A program made the position numbers and the translations under genes. From positions 1-15,071 of the forward strand of contig CANGRP010000029.1 of NCBI GenBank assembly GCA_947456005.1: a stretch of 15,071 nucleotides of DNA, read 5' to 3'. The notes beneath the pieces are model-generated. The model did not search any database. It was given only the letters and a program-made list of their open reading frames with translations, and was not told the DNA's origin. Source of the DNA: Caulobacteraceae bacterium. Its GTDB lineage: Bacteria; Pseudomonadota; Alphaproteobacteria; Caulobacterales; Caulobacteraceae. Position 1 is the stretch's first letter, and every line of letters begins with the position of its first letter. This document shows, in pieces, positions 1 to 8,500 of the stretch.

Positions 1-978
1 AAGGGCGTCGTCACCGACGAGGTCATCGCCGCCTGCCGGAACTCAGGATTGCCAGTCCTCGTAGATTCAAAGGCGCGATCCTTCCAGCGCTACGGCCGCG
101 TCGACCTCATCAAGCCGAACGCGACGGAACTGGCGCACGCCTCCGGCCTGCCCACCGGCACCGACGCTGAAGTGGAGATCGCCCTGGCCCGGGCCCTGGA
201 GCTCTGCGAGGCCCGGGCCATCCTGGTCACACGGGCGGCCCAGGGGATGTCCCTTGCCGTCCGGGGAGAGCCTGTTCGCCACTTCCCGGGATCGCCGAGG
301 GAGGTCTTCGACGTTTCCGGCGCCGGCGACACGGCCATCGCCGCCCTCGGGACAGGCCTCGCCGCCGGCCGATCCCTGGATGAGGCCATTGGGTTTGCTC
401 TTCTTGCGTCGGGCGTGGCCGTCGGCAAGGTGGGCACGGCCACCGTCTCGCCGGACGAACTCGTCGAGGCGGCGCTTGCAGCGCACATGGCCGCCGCCGA
501 GGCCAAGGTCGCCACCGGCGCCCGGATGGTCGAGGAGGTCGCCAGATGGCGCTCGCGCGGGCTGCGCGTCGGCTTCACCAACGGTTGCTTCGACATCCTT
601 CACCGGGGCCATGTCGCCTACCTGGCGCAGGCCCGCAGCTGGTGCGACCGTTTGATCGTCGGCGTGAACTCCGACCGTTCCGTCCGGGCCCTCAAGGGCG
701 AGGGTCGCCCCGTGAACGACCTTGAGAGCCGCGCCCTGGTCCTGGCAGGCTTGGCCAGCGTCGACCTCGTGGCGCCCTTCGACGAGGAGACGCCCCTCGA
801 ATTGATCCGCGCCGCCCGCCCCGACGTTCTTGTGAAGGGCGCTGACTATGCGGAGTCCGAGGTGGTAGGCGGCGACCTGGTCCGGAGCTGGGGAGGGGAG
901 GTCCGCCTCGCGCCCCTTATCGAGGGATACTCAACAACCGCCGCGATCCGCAGGATGGGTGGGGAGGGGAAGCCGTGA
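1..978 (+). CDS. hldE: Bifunctional heptose-7-phosphate kinase / heptose-1-phosphate adenylyltransferase HldE (5' partial)
   Basis: The frame is open from base 1, so the start lies upstream; 325 C-terminal residues are visible, and by comparison with E. coli HldE (about 477 aa) roughly 150 are missing. The visible part holds the end of a PfkB/ribokinase-type kinase domain, with the catalytic GAGDT motif near residues 107-111. A linker then leads to a cytidylyltransferase-like domain: FTNGCFD followed by the nucleotide-binding HRGH (residues 201-204), then VKGADY and the GYSTT...I signature near the C-terminus. The enzyme phosphorylates D-glycero-beta-D-manno-heptose 7-phosphate at C1 and, after dephosphorylation by GmhB, transfers AMP from ATP to give the ADP-heptose precursor of the LPS inner core. 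It acts in the cytoplasm. Its TGA overlaps the GTG start of hldD by four bases, so translation is probably coupled. Confidence 0.95.
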   Translation, partial: KGVVTDEVIAACRNSGLPVLVDSKARSFQRYGRVDLIKPNATELAHASGLPTGTDAEVEIALARALELCEARAILVTRAAQGMSLAVRGEPVRHFPGSPREVFDVSGAGDTAIAALGTGLAAGRSLDEAIGFALLASGVAVGKVGTATVSPDELVEAALAAHMAAAEAKVATGARMVEEVARWRSRGLRVGFTNGCFDILHRGHVAYLAQARSWCDRLIVGVNSDRSVRALKGEGRPVNDLESRALVLAGLASVDLVAPFDEETPLELIRAARPDVLVKGADYAESEVVGGDLVRSWGGEVRLAPLIEGYSTTAAIRRMGGEGKP

Positions 979-1976
979 CCCGCAGAATCATTTTCGTCAC
1001 CGGGGGCGCCGGATTCATCGGCTCGAACATCGTCGCCCGACTCGCGGAGGACCGCAGCCTGGACGTTGTGGTCTGTGATCGCCTGCGTGAGGCAGACCTG
1101 GGCAAGTGGCGGAATCTGTCCCAGCACGCCATCGGTGACTTTGTCGCCCCCGCAGACATGTTCGACTGGCTGGAGAAGCGCTGGCGGGACGTGGAGGCGG
1201 TCATCCACATGGGGGCCATCTCTTCGACCACGGAAACGGACGCGGACCTGATCGTCCAGACCAATTTCGGACTGAGCCGAGACCTCTATCGCTGGTGCGC
1301 CGACCGCCAGAGGCGTTTCATCTACGCCTCCTCTGCGGCCACTTATGGCGACGGAACCCTGGGCTTCGACGACCGGGACGACTTCGAGAGCCTTGCGGCG
1401 CTCCGACCCCTCAATGCCTATGGCTGGTCAAAGGCCGTGTTCGACATCTTCGCCGCGCGTCAGGCGGCCCGCGAGTACGCGCCGCCCCAGTGGGCTGGCC
1501 TGAAGTTCTTCAATGTCTATGGTCCCAATGAAGGCCATAAGGGTTCCATGAAGTCGGTCGCCGCACAGATCTGGCCCGCTGTGCGCGACGGGCAGGCTGT
1601 CCAGCTCTTCCGGTCCTACCGCGAGGGCGTGCCGGATGGCGGCCAGAAGCGGGACTTTGTCTATGTGCGTGACGTCGCCGATGTCGTCGCCTGGCTCCTC
1701 GCCTCACCGCAGGTGAACGGGGTCTTCAACCTCGGCTCCGGAACGGCGCGGACCTTTGAGGACCTCGCGCGCGCGGTGTTCAACGCAGCGGGTCGGACGC
1801 CACAGATTGACTACATCCCAATGCCGACGGGGCTGAGAGATCGATACCAATACTTCACCGAGGCTCGCATGCAGCGCCTGGCCGAGTTGGGCTACACGGG
1901 TGGTTTCACGAGCCTTGAGGCGGGGATTGACGACTATGTCCGGGGGTTTCTGGACACCCAAGACCCCTATCGCTAG
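975..1976 (+). CDS. hldD: ADP-L-glycero-D-manno-heptose 6-epimerase HldD
   Basis: This 333-residue protein is an extended short-chain dehydrogenase. It has the Rossmann motif TGGAGFIGSN at residues 9-18, an SSAATYG strand carrying the catalytic Ser/Thr, and the YGWSK active-site Tyr/Lys pair. The insertions NVYGPNE and GGQKRDFVYVRDVAD are typical of HldD (RfaD) and separate it from generic sugar epimerases. It inverts C6 of ADP-D-glycero-D-manno-heptose using bound NADP(H), the last step before the heptosyltransferases. The GTG start is favoured by the four-base overlap with hldE and a purine-rich ribosome binding site (GGAGGGGA) just upstream. Length matches the family (about 310-335 aa). 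The next gene starts nine bases after its stop, suggesting a shared transcript. Confidence 0.95.
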   Translation: MTRRIIFVTGGAGFIGSNIVARLAEDRSLDVVVCDRLREADLGKWRNLSQHAIGDFVAPADMFDWLEKRWRDVEAVIHMGAISSTTETDADLIVQTNFGLSRDLYRWCADRQRRFIYASSAATYGDGTLGFDDRDDFESLAALRPLNAYGWSKAVFDIFAARQAAREYAPPQWAGLKFFNVYGPNEGHKGSMKSVAAQIWPAVRDGQAVQLFRSYREGVPDGGQKRDFVYVRDVADVVAWLLASPQVNGVFNLGSGTARTFEDLARAVFNAAGRTPQIDYIPMPTGLRDRYQYFTEARMQRLAELGYTGGFTSLEAGIDDYVRGFLDTQDPYR

Positions 1977-1985
1977 GCGAAGGCC

Positions 1986-3155
1986 ATGACCGGCGAACCC
2001 GGGTTCGAAGCTGCCGCCCTATCGCCCCGCCGGCGTCCACGCCTGGGGCTCTGGCTGGGGCTTGGGGTCCTGACCCTTCTGGCGGTTCTCGCCTTCATCC
2101 GGCGGGACGATATCCGGCTTGCGGCGATGGACCCGGGCAAACCCTTCCAGATCTACACCCCGCCTCCGGCGCCGGACTATGACCGGGCCGAGGCCTGGCG
2201 GTTGCTCCCGGAAGGACCGGGCAAGCCAGGAGAGGCGGATGTCTTCTTCCTGGGGCCGACGACCTATTCCGGCGCGGATCACTGGAACAGCCCGATTGAC
2301 GACCCGGACTCAGACGAGGTCTTCCGCAGGGTGATGGCGCCCAACCTGGTGGGGCCCTTCGCCGGGACCGGCAGGATCTTTGCGCCGAGGTACCGGCAGG
2401 CCGGGCTCTACTCCTTCACGACCCTTCGTGAAGACGCCCGCGAGGCCCGACGCTTCGCCTATGTCGACGCCGAGGCCTCCTTCCTGAGTTTTCTGGCCAG
2501 ATCGGGGCCGGATCGTCCGATCCTCATTGTCGGCGTTGAACAGGGCGGGGTTCTGGCCGCCCGCCTTCTCGCCGAGATCGGGTCGCGTCCTGCGGTGAGT
2601 CACCGGCTTGCCGGTGCCTGGTTGATCGACACCGTAACGCCGGCGGACAGCCCGCCCCTGACACCCTGCATGTCTCCCGAGCAGACGGGGTGCCTCGCGG
2701 CCTGGGCCTGGGCCTATGTCGACGATGAAACCCACGCCCGCGACCTCCAGGATCGCTCTCTGGTCTGGTCAGGACCTGACCTTGTCAACCTCGGGGAGCG
2801 CCTGCCGCTCTGCTACAATCCGCTCCTGCAGGCCACCACGGATAAGGCGGCGCCTGCGCGTCTCGCCAGGGGGGCGACCAACGCCACCGGGTTGGAATGG
2901 GGCGCCCGGCCGCCCTTTGTCACGCGGCAGTTCAGCGCACAATGCATCAAGGGCGTGCTGAGGGTATCCCGGCCGGAGGCGCGGATGCTGCGCCCCTTCG
3001 GCTCCTGGGAGGATCGCCTCAGGACCCCGGGCTTCAATCTCTTCTACGCCGATATCGAGGCCGACGCCCGGACCCGCCTCGCCGCCTTCAACGCCCTCAG
3101 GCGCCTTTCAAGCCCGTCTCAGCCCGCCAGTCGAACAGGGCCTGAAGCACCTTGA
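1986..3155 (+). CDS. Membrane-anchored DUF3089 protein, probable inactive alpha/beta hydrolase
   Basis: The protein has 389 residues. A basic N-terminus (RRRPR) precedes one hydrophobic segment at about residues 20-38, so it is probably anchored in the inner membrane with the rest periplasmic. The body resembles DUF3089: VFFLGPTTYSGADHWN (86-101), FAPRYRQAGLYSF, an AFxxYL-like helix, RPILIVG followed by a helix (177-195), then NLFYADIEADAR near the end. From memory, family members carry HPTTY and a GHSQG nucleophile elbow; here these read GPTTY and GVEQG (183-187), and the usual His before the NLFY segment is also absent. The fold is therefore recognisable but the catalytic residues appear lost. 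It follows hldD by nine bases, which suggests an envelope-related role, but I cannot name one. Its last 59 bases overlap the end of recG on the other strand. Confidence 0.75.
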   Translation: MTGEPGFEAAALSPRRRPRLGLWLGLGVLTLLAVLAFIRRDDIRLAAMDPGKPFQIYTPPPAPDYDRAEAWRLLPEGPGKPGEADVFFLGPTTYSGADHWNSPIDDPDSDEVFRRVMAPNLVGPFAGTGRIFAPRYRQAGLYSFTTLREDAREARRFAYVDAEASFLSFLARSGPDRPILIVGVEQGGVLAARLLAEIGSRPAVSHRLAGAWLIDTVTPADSPPLTPCMSPEQTGCLAAWAWAYVDDETHARDLQDRSLVWSGPDLVNLGERLPLCYNPLLQATTDKAAPARLARGATNATGLEWGARPPFVTRQFSAQCIKGVLRVSRPEARMLRPFGSWEDRLRTPGFNLFYADIEADARTRLAAFNALRRLSSPSQPASRTGPEAP

Positions 3156-5169
3156 GCGCCTCTCCACGCGGGGTCGTGAAGCCTGGGTCCCGGGCCAGGA
3201 TCAGCCGGGCGTCATCGCCGGCGGCCAGGATGAGGTCGCGGTGGACGAAGGGGTCCACGAAGACATAGTCAGGAAATCCGGACTGCCGGAGACCCAGGGC
3301 GTCGCCGCCGCCCCTCAGCTCCAGGTCGGTCTCGGCGATGGCGAAACCGTCATCGGATCGCCGGAGGATGTCCAGGCGCCTCTGGGCTGTGTCCGACAGG
3401 GGCGGATCGTAGAGGAGGACGCAGGCGCTCTCCGCCCGTCCGCGCCCGACCCGGCCCCGGAGCTGGTGGAGCTGGGCGAGGCCGAACCGCTCCGCCTGCT
3501 CGATGACCATGATGGTGGCGTTGGGCACATTGACCCCGACCTCCACGACCGTCGTCGCCACCAGGACGCGCACCTTCCCGGATGCGAAGTCCGCCATGAC
3601 GGCGTCCTTCTCCGCCGGCGTCAGCTTCCCGTGGACAAGCCCGACCTGGCTGCCCAGGCGCGCCTGGAGGTCCTGAGCCCGCTTCTCTGCGGCCTTGAGG
3701 TCCAGCAGCTCGGACTCGCTGACCAGGGGACAGATCCAGAAGGCCTGGGCGCCGCCCAGGACGGCCGCAACAAGCCGGTCCTCAACCTCCGCACCCCGGG
3801 TCATGGGGGCCGCGCGGGTTGCGACCGGCGTCCGGCCCGGCGGCTTGCCGATGATCCGGCTGACGTCCAGGTCGCCATAGGCGGCCAGTTCGAGAGTGCG
3901 GGGTATGGGCGTGGCCGACATGGCGAGGAGGTGAACGCCCTCTCCCTTGTCCAGCAGTCGCTGGCGCTCCCCGACCCCAAAGCGATGCTGCTCATCAATG
4001 ACCGCCAGGGCCAGGTTGGCGAACCGCACCTCGTCCTGGAACAGGGCATGGGTGCCGACCGCAATCGCGGCTGAGCCGTCGGCAAGACGCCCCAGCTTCT
4101 CCCGGCGGGACGCTCCCCGGTCCCGCCCGGTCAGCAGAACGACGCCGAGGCCCTGGGCCTCCAGCGGACCCGAGAGCGTGTCGAAATGCTGCCGGGCGAG
4201 GATTTCTGTGGGCGCCATCAGGGCGCCCTGGGCGCGGGCGGCTGCGGCGTCGGCCAGGGCCAGCATTGCGACCACAGTCTTGCCCGATCCCACATCCCCC
4301 TGGAGCAGGCGGCTCATGCGTTGACCGGAGGCCAGGTCGGTCCTGATCTCGTTCAACGACGTGTTCTGGTCCACGGTCAGCCGGAAGGGCAGGGCGGTCT
4401 CGATCCTCCCGGCGAGGTCCGACGCGGGCAGGGACCTGGCGGCGCCGGCCCTGCGATGAGCGCGCCGCTGGGCCATGGCCAGCTGGTGGGCGAGAAGCTC
4501 ATCGTAGGCGAGTCGGCTTCGCGCTGGTGACGCCGGCGAGAGATCCGCCTCATCGGTTGGCGCGTGCAACCTCCCGATCGCCTCGCGCCAGGTGGGAAAC
4601 CCGCGCCTCTGCCGCCAGGCGGGGTCCTGCCACTCCGGCAGGTCCGGCGCACGCTCCAGGGCCGCCGCGACAAAGCGGCGCACCAGCCTGGAAGCCAGCC
4701 CGCCCCCTGCCGGATAGACGCTCTCGACCTCGGGAACGTCCCCCGCCCGGGCCTCTTCGACCACGTAGTCCGGGTGCACCATCTGCAGGTCGAGGCCGAA
4801 GCGCTCGAGCCGTCCCGACACCCACCTGCGGGCGCCGAGCGGGAGGCGGGCGTCTATTCCGCGGGCCGAGTTGCCGAAGTAGACCAGGTCCAGTTGGCCC
4901 GTTCCGTCCCCAGCGCGGATACGCATGGGTTGCTGTGGAGAGCGAGGCCTGAGGTGATCGGTGACCGTGACGAGGACCGTGGCGGTCTCCTCCGGCTGGG
5001 CTTCAGCCAGGGTGCGGCGTGGGCGGTGCACGAGGCTATGGGGCGCCAGGAACAGGAGATCCCTGACCAAGGGCCCGGCGATCCGCTCAAGGGCGGGCGC
5101 AATTCGGGGCCCCACGCCCTTCAGGCTGGTGATAGGCGCGAAAAGAGGGAAGAGAATCTCAGGCCGCAT
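3097..5169 (-). CDS. recG: ATP-dependent DNA helicase RecG
   Basis: The protein has 690 residues, close to E. coli RecG (693). The frame stays open upstream to 5310, but I place the start at ATG 5167-5169 because MRPEILFPLF begins the conserved N-terminus and AAAAGGA precedes it; the extra 47 residues have no family resemblance and would run into sdhE. Domains in order are the N-terminal helical region with the GVGPRIAPALERI helix-hairpin-helix-like segment, an OB-fold wedge domain (about 50-150), and two SF2 helicase lobes: Walker A GDVGSGKT (291-298), DEQH box (392-395), SATPIPRT (418-425) and QLRGRVGRG (569-577). The C-terminal TRG translocation motif follows. RecG reverses stalled replication forks and processes R-loops and D-loops. 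It is divergent from sdhE-mfd and converges on the DUF3089 gene. Confidence 0.97.
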   Translation of the reverse strand: MRPEILFPLFAPITSLKGVGPRIAPALERIAGPLVRDLLFLAPHSLVHRPRRTLAEAQPEETATVLVTVTDHLRPRSPQQPMRIRAGDGTGQLDLVYFGNSARGIDARLPLGARRWVSGRLERFGLDLQMVHPDYVVEEARAGDVPEVESVYPAGGGLASRLVRRFVAAALERAPDLPEWQDPAWRQRRGFPTWREAIGRLHAPTDEADLSPASPARSRLAYDELLAHQLAMAQRRAHRRAGAARSLPASDLAGRIETALPFRLTVDQNTSLNEIRTDLASGQRMSRLLQGDVGSGKTVVAMLALADAAAARAQGALMAPTEILARQHFDTLSGPLEAQGLGVVLLTGRDRGASRREKLGRLADGSAAIAVGTHALFQDEVRFANLALAVIDEQHRFGVGERQRLLDKGEGVHLLAMSATPIPRTLELAAYGDLDVSRIIGKPPGRTPVATRAAPMTRGAEVEDRLVAAVLGGAQAFWICPLVSESELLDLKAAEKRAQDLQARLGSQVGLVHGKLTPAEKDAVMADFASGKVRVLVATTVVEVGVNVPNATIMVIEQAERFGLAQLHQLRGRVGRGRAESACVLLYDPPLSDTAQRRLDILRRSDDGFAIAETDLELRGGGDALGLRQSGFPDYVFVDPFVHRDLILAAGDDARLILARDPGFTTPRGEALKVLQALFDWRAETGLKGA

Positions 5170-5230
5170 GGGTCCTTTTCCGACCGCCGCTGGCCAAGTC
5201 GGCCGTGGCGCACTATACCCGCGCGGGCAC
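5170..5230. promoter_or_regulatory. Divergent recG / sdhE-mfd intergenic region
   Basis: Only 61 bases separate the recG start from the sdhE start, so promoters for both must lie here or inside the genes. On the plus strand, ACTATACC at 5212-5219 partly fits the Caulobacter housekeeping -10 pattern (GCTANAWC); I find no convincing -35. A perfect 10-base palindrome, CCCGCGCGGG (5218-5227), sits directly before the sdhE ATG and occupies the place of a ribosome binding site. sdhE has no recognisable Shine-Dalgarno sequence, so it may be read from a very short or leaderless transcript. The promoter assignment is tentative. Confidence 0.3.
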
Positions 5231-5524
5231 ATGTCTATCCACGATGAAACACGCCTGAAGAGGCTTTCATTCCGCGCTTGGCGGCGCGGTTTCCGCGAGG
5301 CGGACCTCATCCTGGGTCCCTTCGTGGACGAGCACGCGCGCCACCTTAGCCCTCAGGAACTGGACGCCCTTGAGGACCTGCTCGCCCATCCCGACCAGGA
5401 CCTTTACGGCTGGATCGTCGAGCGTGAGGCGCCTCCGCCAGGCGTCGATCTCGCCATCCTGACGGCGCTGCGCCAGTTCCGGGACACGGTCCATACGCTT
5501 CCCGGAGCCGTGCGTGGCGGCTGA
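5231..5524 (+). CDS. sdhE: FAD assembly factor SdhE (succinate dehydrogenase assembly factor 2 family)
   Basis: This 97-residue protein belongs to the SdhE/CptB/Sdh5 (DUF339) family. The signature RGxxE is present as RRGFRE (residues 18-23) in the first helix, followed by the family pattern FREADLILGPF, then DxLYGWI near residues 57-62. SdhE binds the flavoprotein subunit of succinate dehydrogenase and promotes covalent attachment of FAD. The start is set at ATG 5231 because the conserved region begins about ten residues in; the frame is open further upstream but that part is antisense to recG. Its TGA overlaps the mfd start by 11 bases, so the two are probably co-translated. A recG / sdhE / mfd neighbourhood is familiar to me from alphaproteobacteria. 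Length is normal for the family. Confidence 0.93.
   Translation: MSIHDETRLKRLSFRAWRRGFREADLILGPFVDEHARHLSPQELDALEDLLAHPDQDLYGWIVEREAPPPGVDLAILTALRQFRDTVHTLPGAVRGG
5504..5507 (+). promoter_or_regulatory. Ribosome binding site of mfd
   Basis: GGAG at 5504-5507, inside the end of sdhE, lies six bases before GTG 5514. This supports the GTG as the mfd start despite its overlap with sdhE. Confidence 0.55.
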
Positions 5525-8500
5525 CGGCGGGGCTTCGCCCGGCCCGGCCGACCTGCGACGACTGGCGGAGGATCCCGGTCGGCTGGAGATCACTGGGGCG
5601 CCGGAGGGTTTTGACGCCCTGGTCCTGGCGGACCTCATGCGTCGCCGAAAGGGACCCGCCCTTTTCATCGCCCGGGATGGCTCACGCCTGTCCGCCTTCG
5701 TGGAGTCCTTCCGCTTCTTCGGCCAGGGGATCGAGGTGCTGGAGCTCCCGTCCTGGGACTGCCTGCCCTACGACCGCTCCGGCCCCTCGTCGGGCGTGTC
5801 GGCCCGACGCATGGCCGCCCTGGCCCGGCTCGCCGCCGAGACCGCCTGGGACCGGCCCCTCCTCGTCGCCACGACCATGGCCGCCGCAAGCCAGAAGCTG
5901 CCGCCGAGGAGCGCCGTCGCAGGCGCCGGCTATGCAGCCAGGGTGGGGCGGGTGGTCGACGTGGCGGACCTGGAGCGTTACTTCGCCGTCAACGGTTACC
6001 ACCGGGCCTCGACGGTGTCGGAGAAGGGCGAGTTCGCCATACGCGGGGGCGTCATCGATGTCTTCCCGACCGCTTCCGCCGAGCCTGTGCGCCTCGACCT
6101 GTTTGGCGATACCCTTGAGTCGATCCGGGCCTTCGATCCGGAGACACAGAGGTCCACGCGGCAACTCACTGAGGTCTCGCTTCCACCCGCCAGTGAAGTC
6201 CTCCTCGACGAGGCGGCCATATCCCGGTTCAGGCGCGGTTACGCCGAGGCCTTCGGCGCCCCGGGGGGCGACCCCCTCTACGAAACGGTGAGCGGGGGCG
6301 GACGACGGGCGGGCATGGAGCACTGGCTGCCCCTGTTCTATGGCGACCTCGAGACCCTCCTGGACTACCTGCCCGATGACATGCTGGTCGGCCTGGACGC
6401 CCTCGCCGAGCCGGCTCTTGTCGACAGGTTCGGCCAGGTTGCCGACGCTTTCGAGGCGCGGGACCAGGCGGACCGCCGCAGCCAGTACCGGCCTCTGCCG
6501 CCAGAGACCCTCTACCTGTCCCCAGAGAGCCTGGAGAGGAAACTCGCCGGGCGGAGCGTCCGCTGCTTCAGCAGCCTGTCCGGCGCGCCCGGCGCCCTGG
6601 CGGTGGACATGGGCGCCCGGATCGGCCGGTCCTTCGCCGCCGAGCGACGACAGGACTCAGTGAACCTCTTCGAGTCGGCGGTCGGACACGCCAAGGCCAT
6701 GTCGGCATCGGGCAAGCGGGTGCTCTTCGCCTCCTGGACCGAGGGTTCGTCCGAGCGGCTAGGCCTGATGCTCGCCGACCACGGCCTCGCCGCAGCCCCG
6801 CTGGCGCCCTACTGGGACGCCGCCCGAGCGGCGGATCCGAAGCGGCCCCAGAGGGTGGTGCTTCCGCTGGAGGCGGGGTTCGAGACGCCCGACCTGGCGG
6901 TCATCGCCGAGACCGACATTCTGGGTGACCGTCTGGCCCGGCCGGGACGCAGGCGAAGGGCGTCAAACTTCCTCGCGGAGGCTTCGGCCCTGACGCCCGG
7001 CGACCTCGTGGTCCACATCGACCACGGTATCGGGAGGTATGAGGGACTTCGCACCCTCGACGTCCAGGGCGCGCCGCACGACTGTCTCGAGCTTCAGTAC
7101 GGCGGCGAGGCCAAGCTCTACCTTCCGGTGGAAAACATCGACCTCCTGACCCGCTACGGCTCAGAGGGCGAGGGCGTTCAGCTGGACCGGCTGGGCGGCG
7201 CCGCCTGGCAGTCCAGAAAGGCGCGGGCCAAGGCGCGCCTGCGCGACATGGCCGAGGGTCTGATCCAGATCGCGGCGGAACGCTCCATGCGCACGACGGA
7301 CGCCCTCACGCCTCCGCAGGGGGTGTTCGAGGAGTTCTGCGCCCGTTTCCCGTTCGAAGAGACCGAAGACCAGCTGGCGGCGATCGAGGACGTCCTGGAG
7401 GACTTCGCCTCCGGTCATCCCATGGACCGCCTGATCTGTGGCGACGTGGGCTTCGGCAAGACCGAGGTCGCCCTGCGCGCCGCCTTCGTGGCGGCCATGA
7501 GCGGCCTTCAGGTGGCGGTGATCGCACCGACGACCCTTCTGGCCAGGCAGCACTTCAAGACCTTCAGCGAACGGTTCCAGGGCTGGCCCGTCCGGGTCTC
7601 CCGCCTTTCCCGGCTTACCCCGACCCGTGAAGCAGCCGAGGCCCGGGAAGGCCTGAAAAAGGGTGAGATCGAGGTTGTCATCGGCACCCACGCCGTGCTG
7701 TCCAAGCAGGTGGAGTTCTCTCATCTCGGCCTCGTCATCGTCGACGAGGAGCAGCACTTCGGCGTCAAGCACAAGGAGAAGCTCAAGGAGCTCCGCGCCG
7801 ACGTCCACATGCTGACCCTGACGGCTACGCCCATTCCGCGAACCCTTCAGATGGCGCTTTCCGGCATCCGGGAGATGTCGATCATCGCCACGCCGCCTGT
7901 CGACCGGCTTGCCGTCAGGACCTATGTCACACCCTTCGACCCGGTCGCCCTCCGGGAGGCCCTCCTGCGGGAGAAGTTCCGGGGTGGGCAGGCCTATTAC
8001 GTGGTTCCAAGGATCTCGGACCTGCCGGATATCGAGCGGTTCCTGCGCGAGCAGGTCCCGGAGGTGCGTTTCGTGGTCGGTCATGGCCAGATGGCGCCTA
8101 CCCAGATCGAGGCGGTGATGAGCGCCTTCTACGACGGCGAGTACGACGTGCTGCTCTCGACAACGATCGTGGAGAGCGGCCTCGACATCCCGACGGCCAA
8201 CACCCTGGTCATTCACCGGGCCGACATGTTCGGACTTGCGCAGCTTTACCAACTGCGCGGGCGGGTCGGACGGGCCAAGGCCCGCGCCTACGCCTACCTC
8301 ACCACACCCTCCGAGAAACAGATCACCCTGGCCGCGGAACGGCGTCTCAAGGTGCTCCAGTCCCTCGACAGCCTGGGCGCGGGCTTCCAGCTCGCGAGCC
8401 ACGACCTGGACCAGAGGGGAGGGGGCAATCTCCTGGGCGAGGAGCAGTCGGGCCATATCCGGGAGGTGGGAGTCGAGCTTTACCAGCAGATGCTGGAGGA

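Noticed and set aside
5170..5310. N-terminal extension of recG by 47 residues
   Set aside because: The extension would overlap sdhE, is unlike RecG N-termini, and the ATG at 5169 has a good ribosome binding site and the right length.
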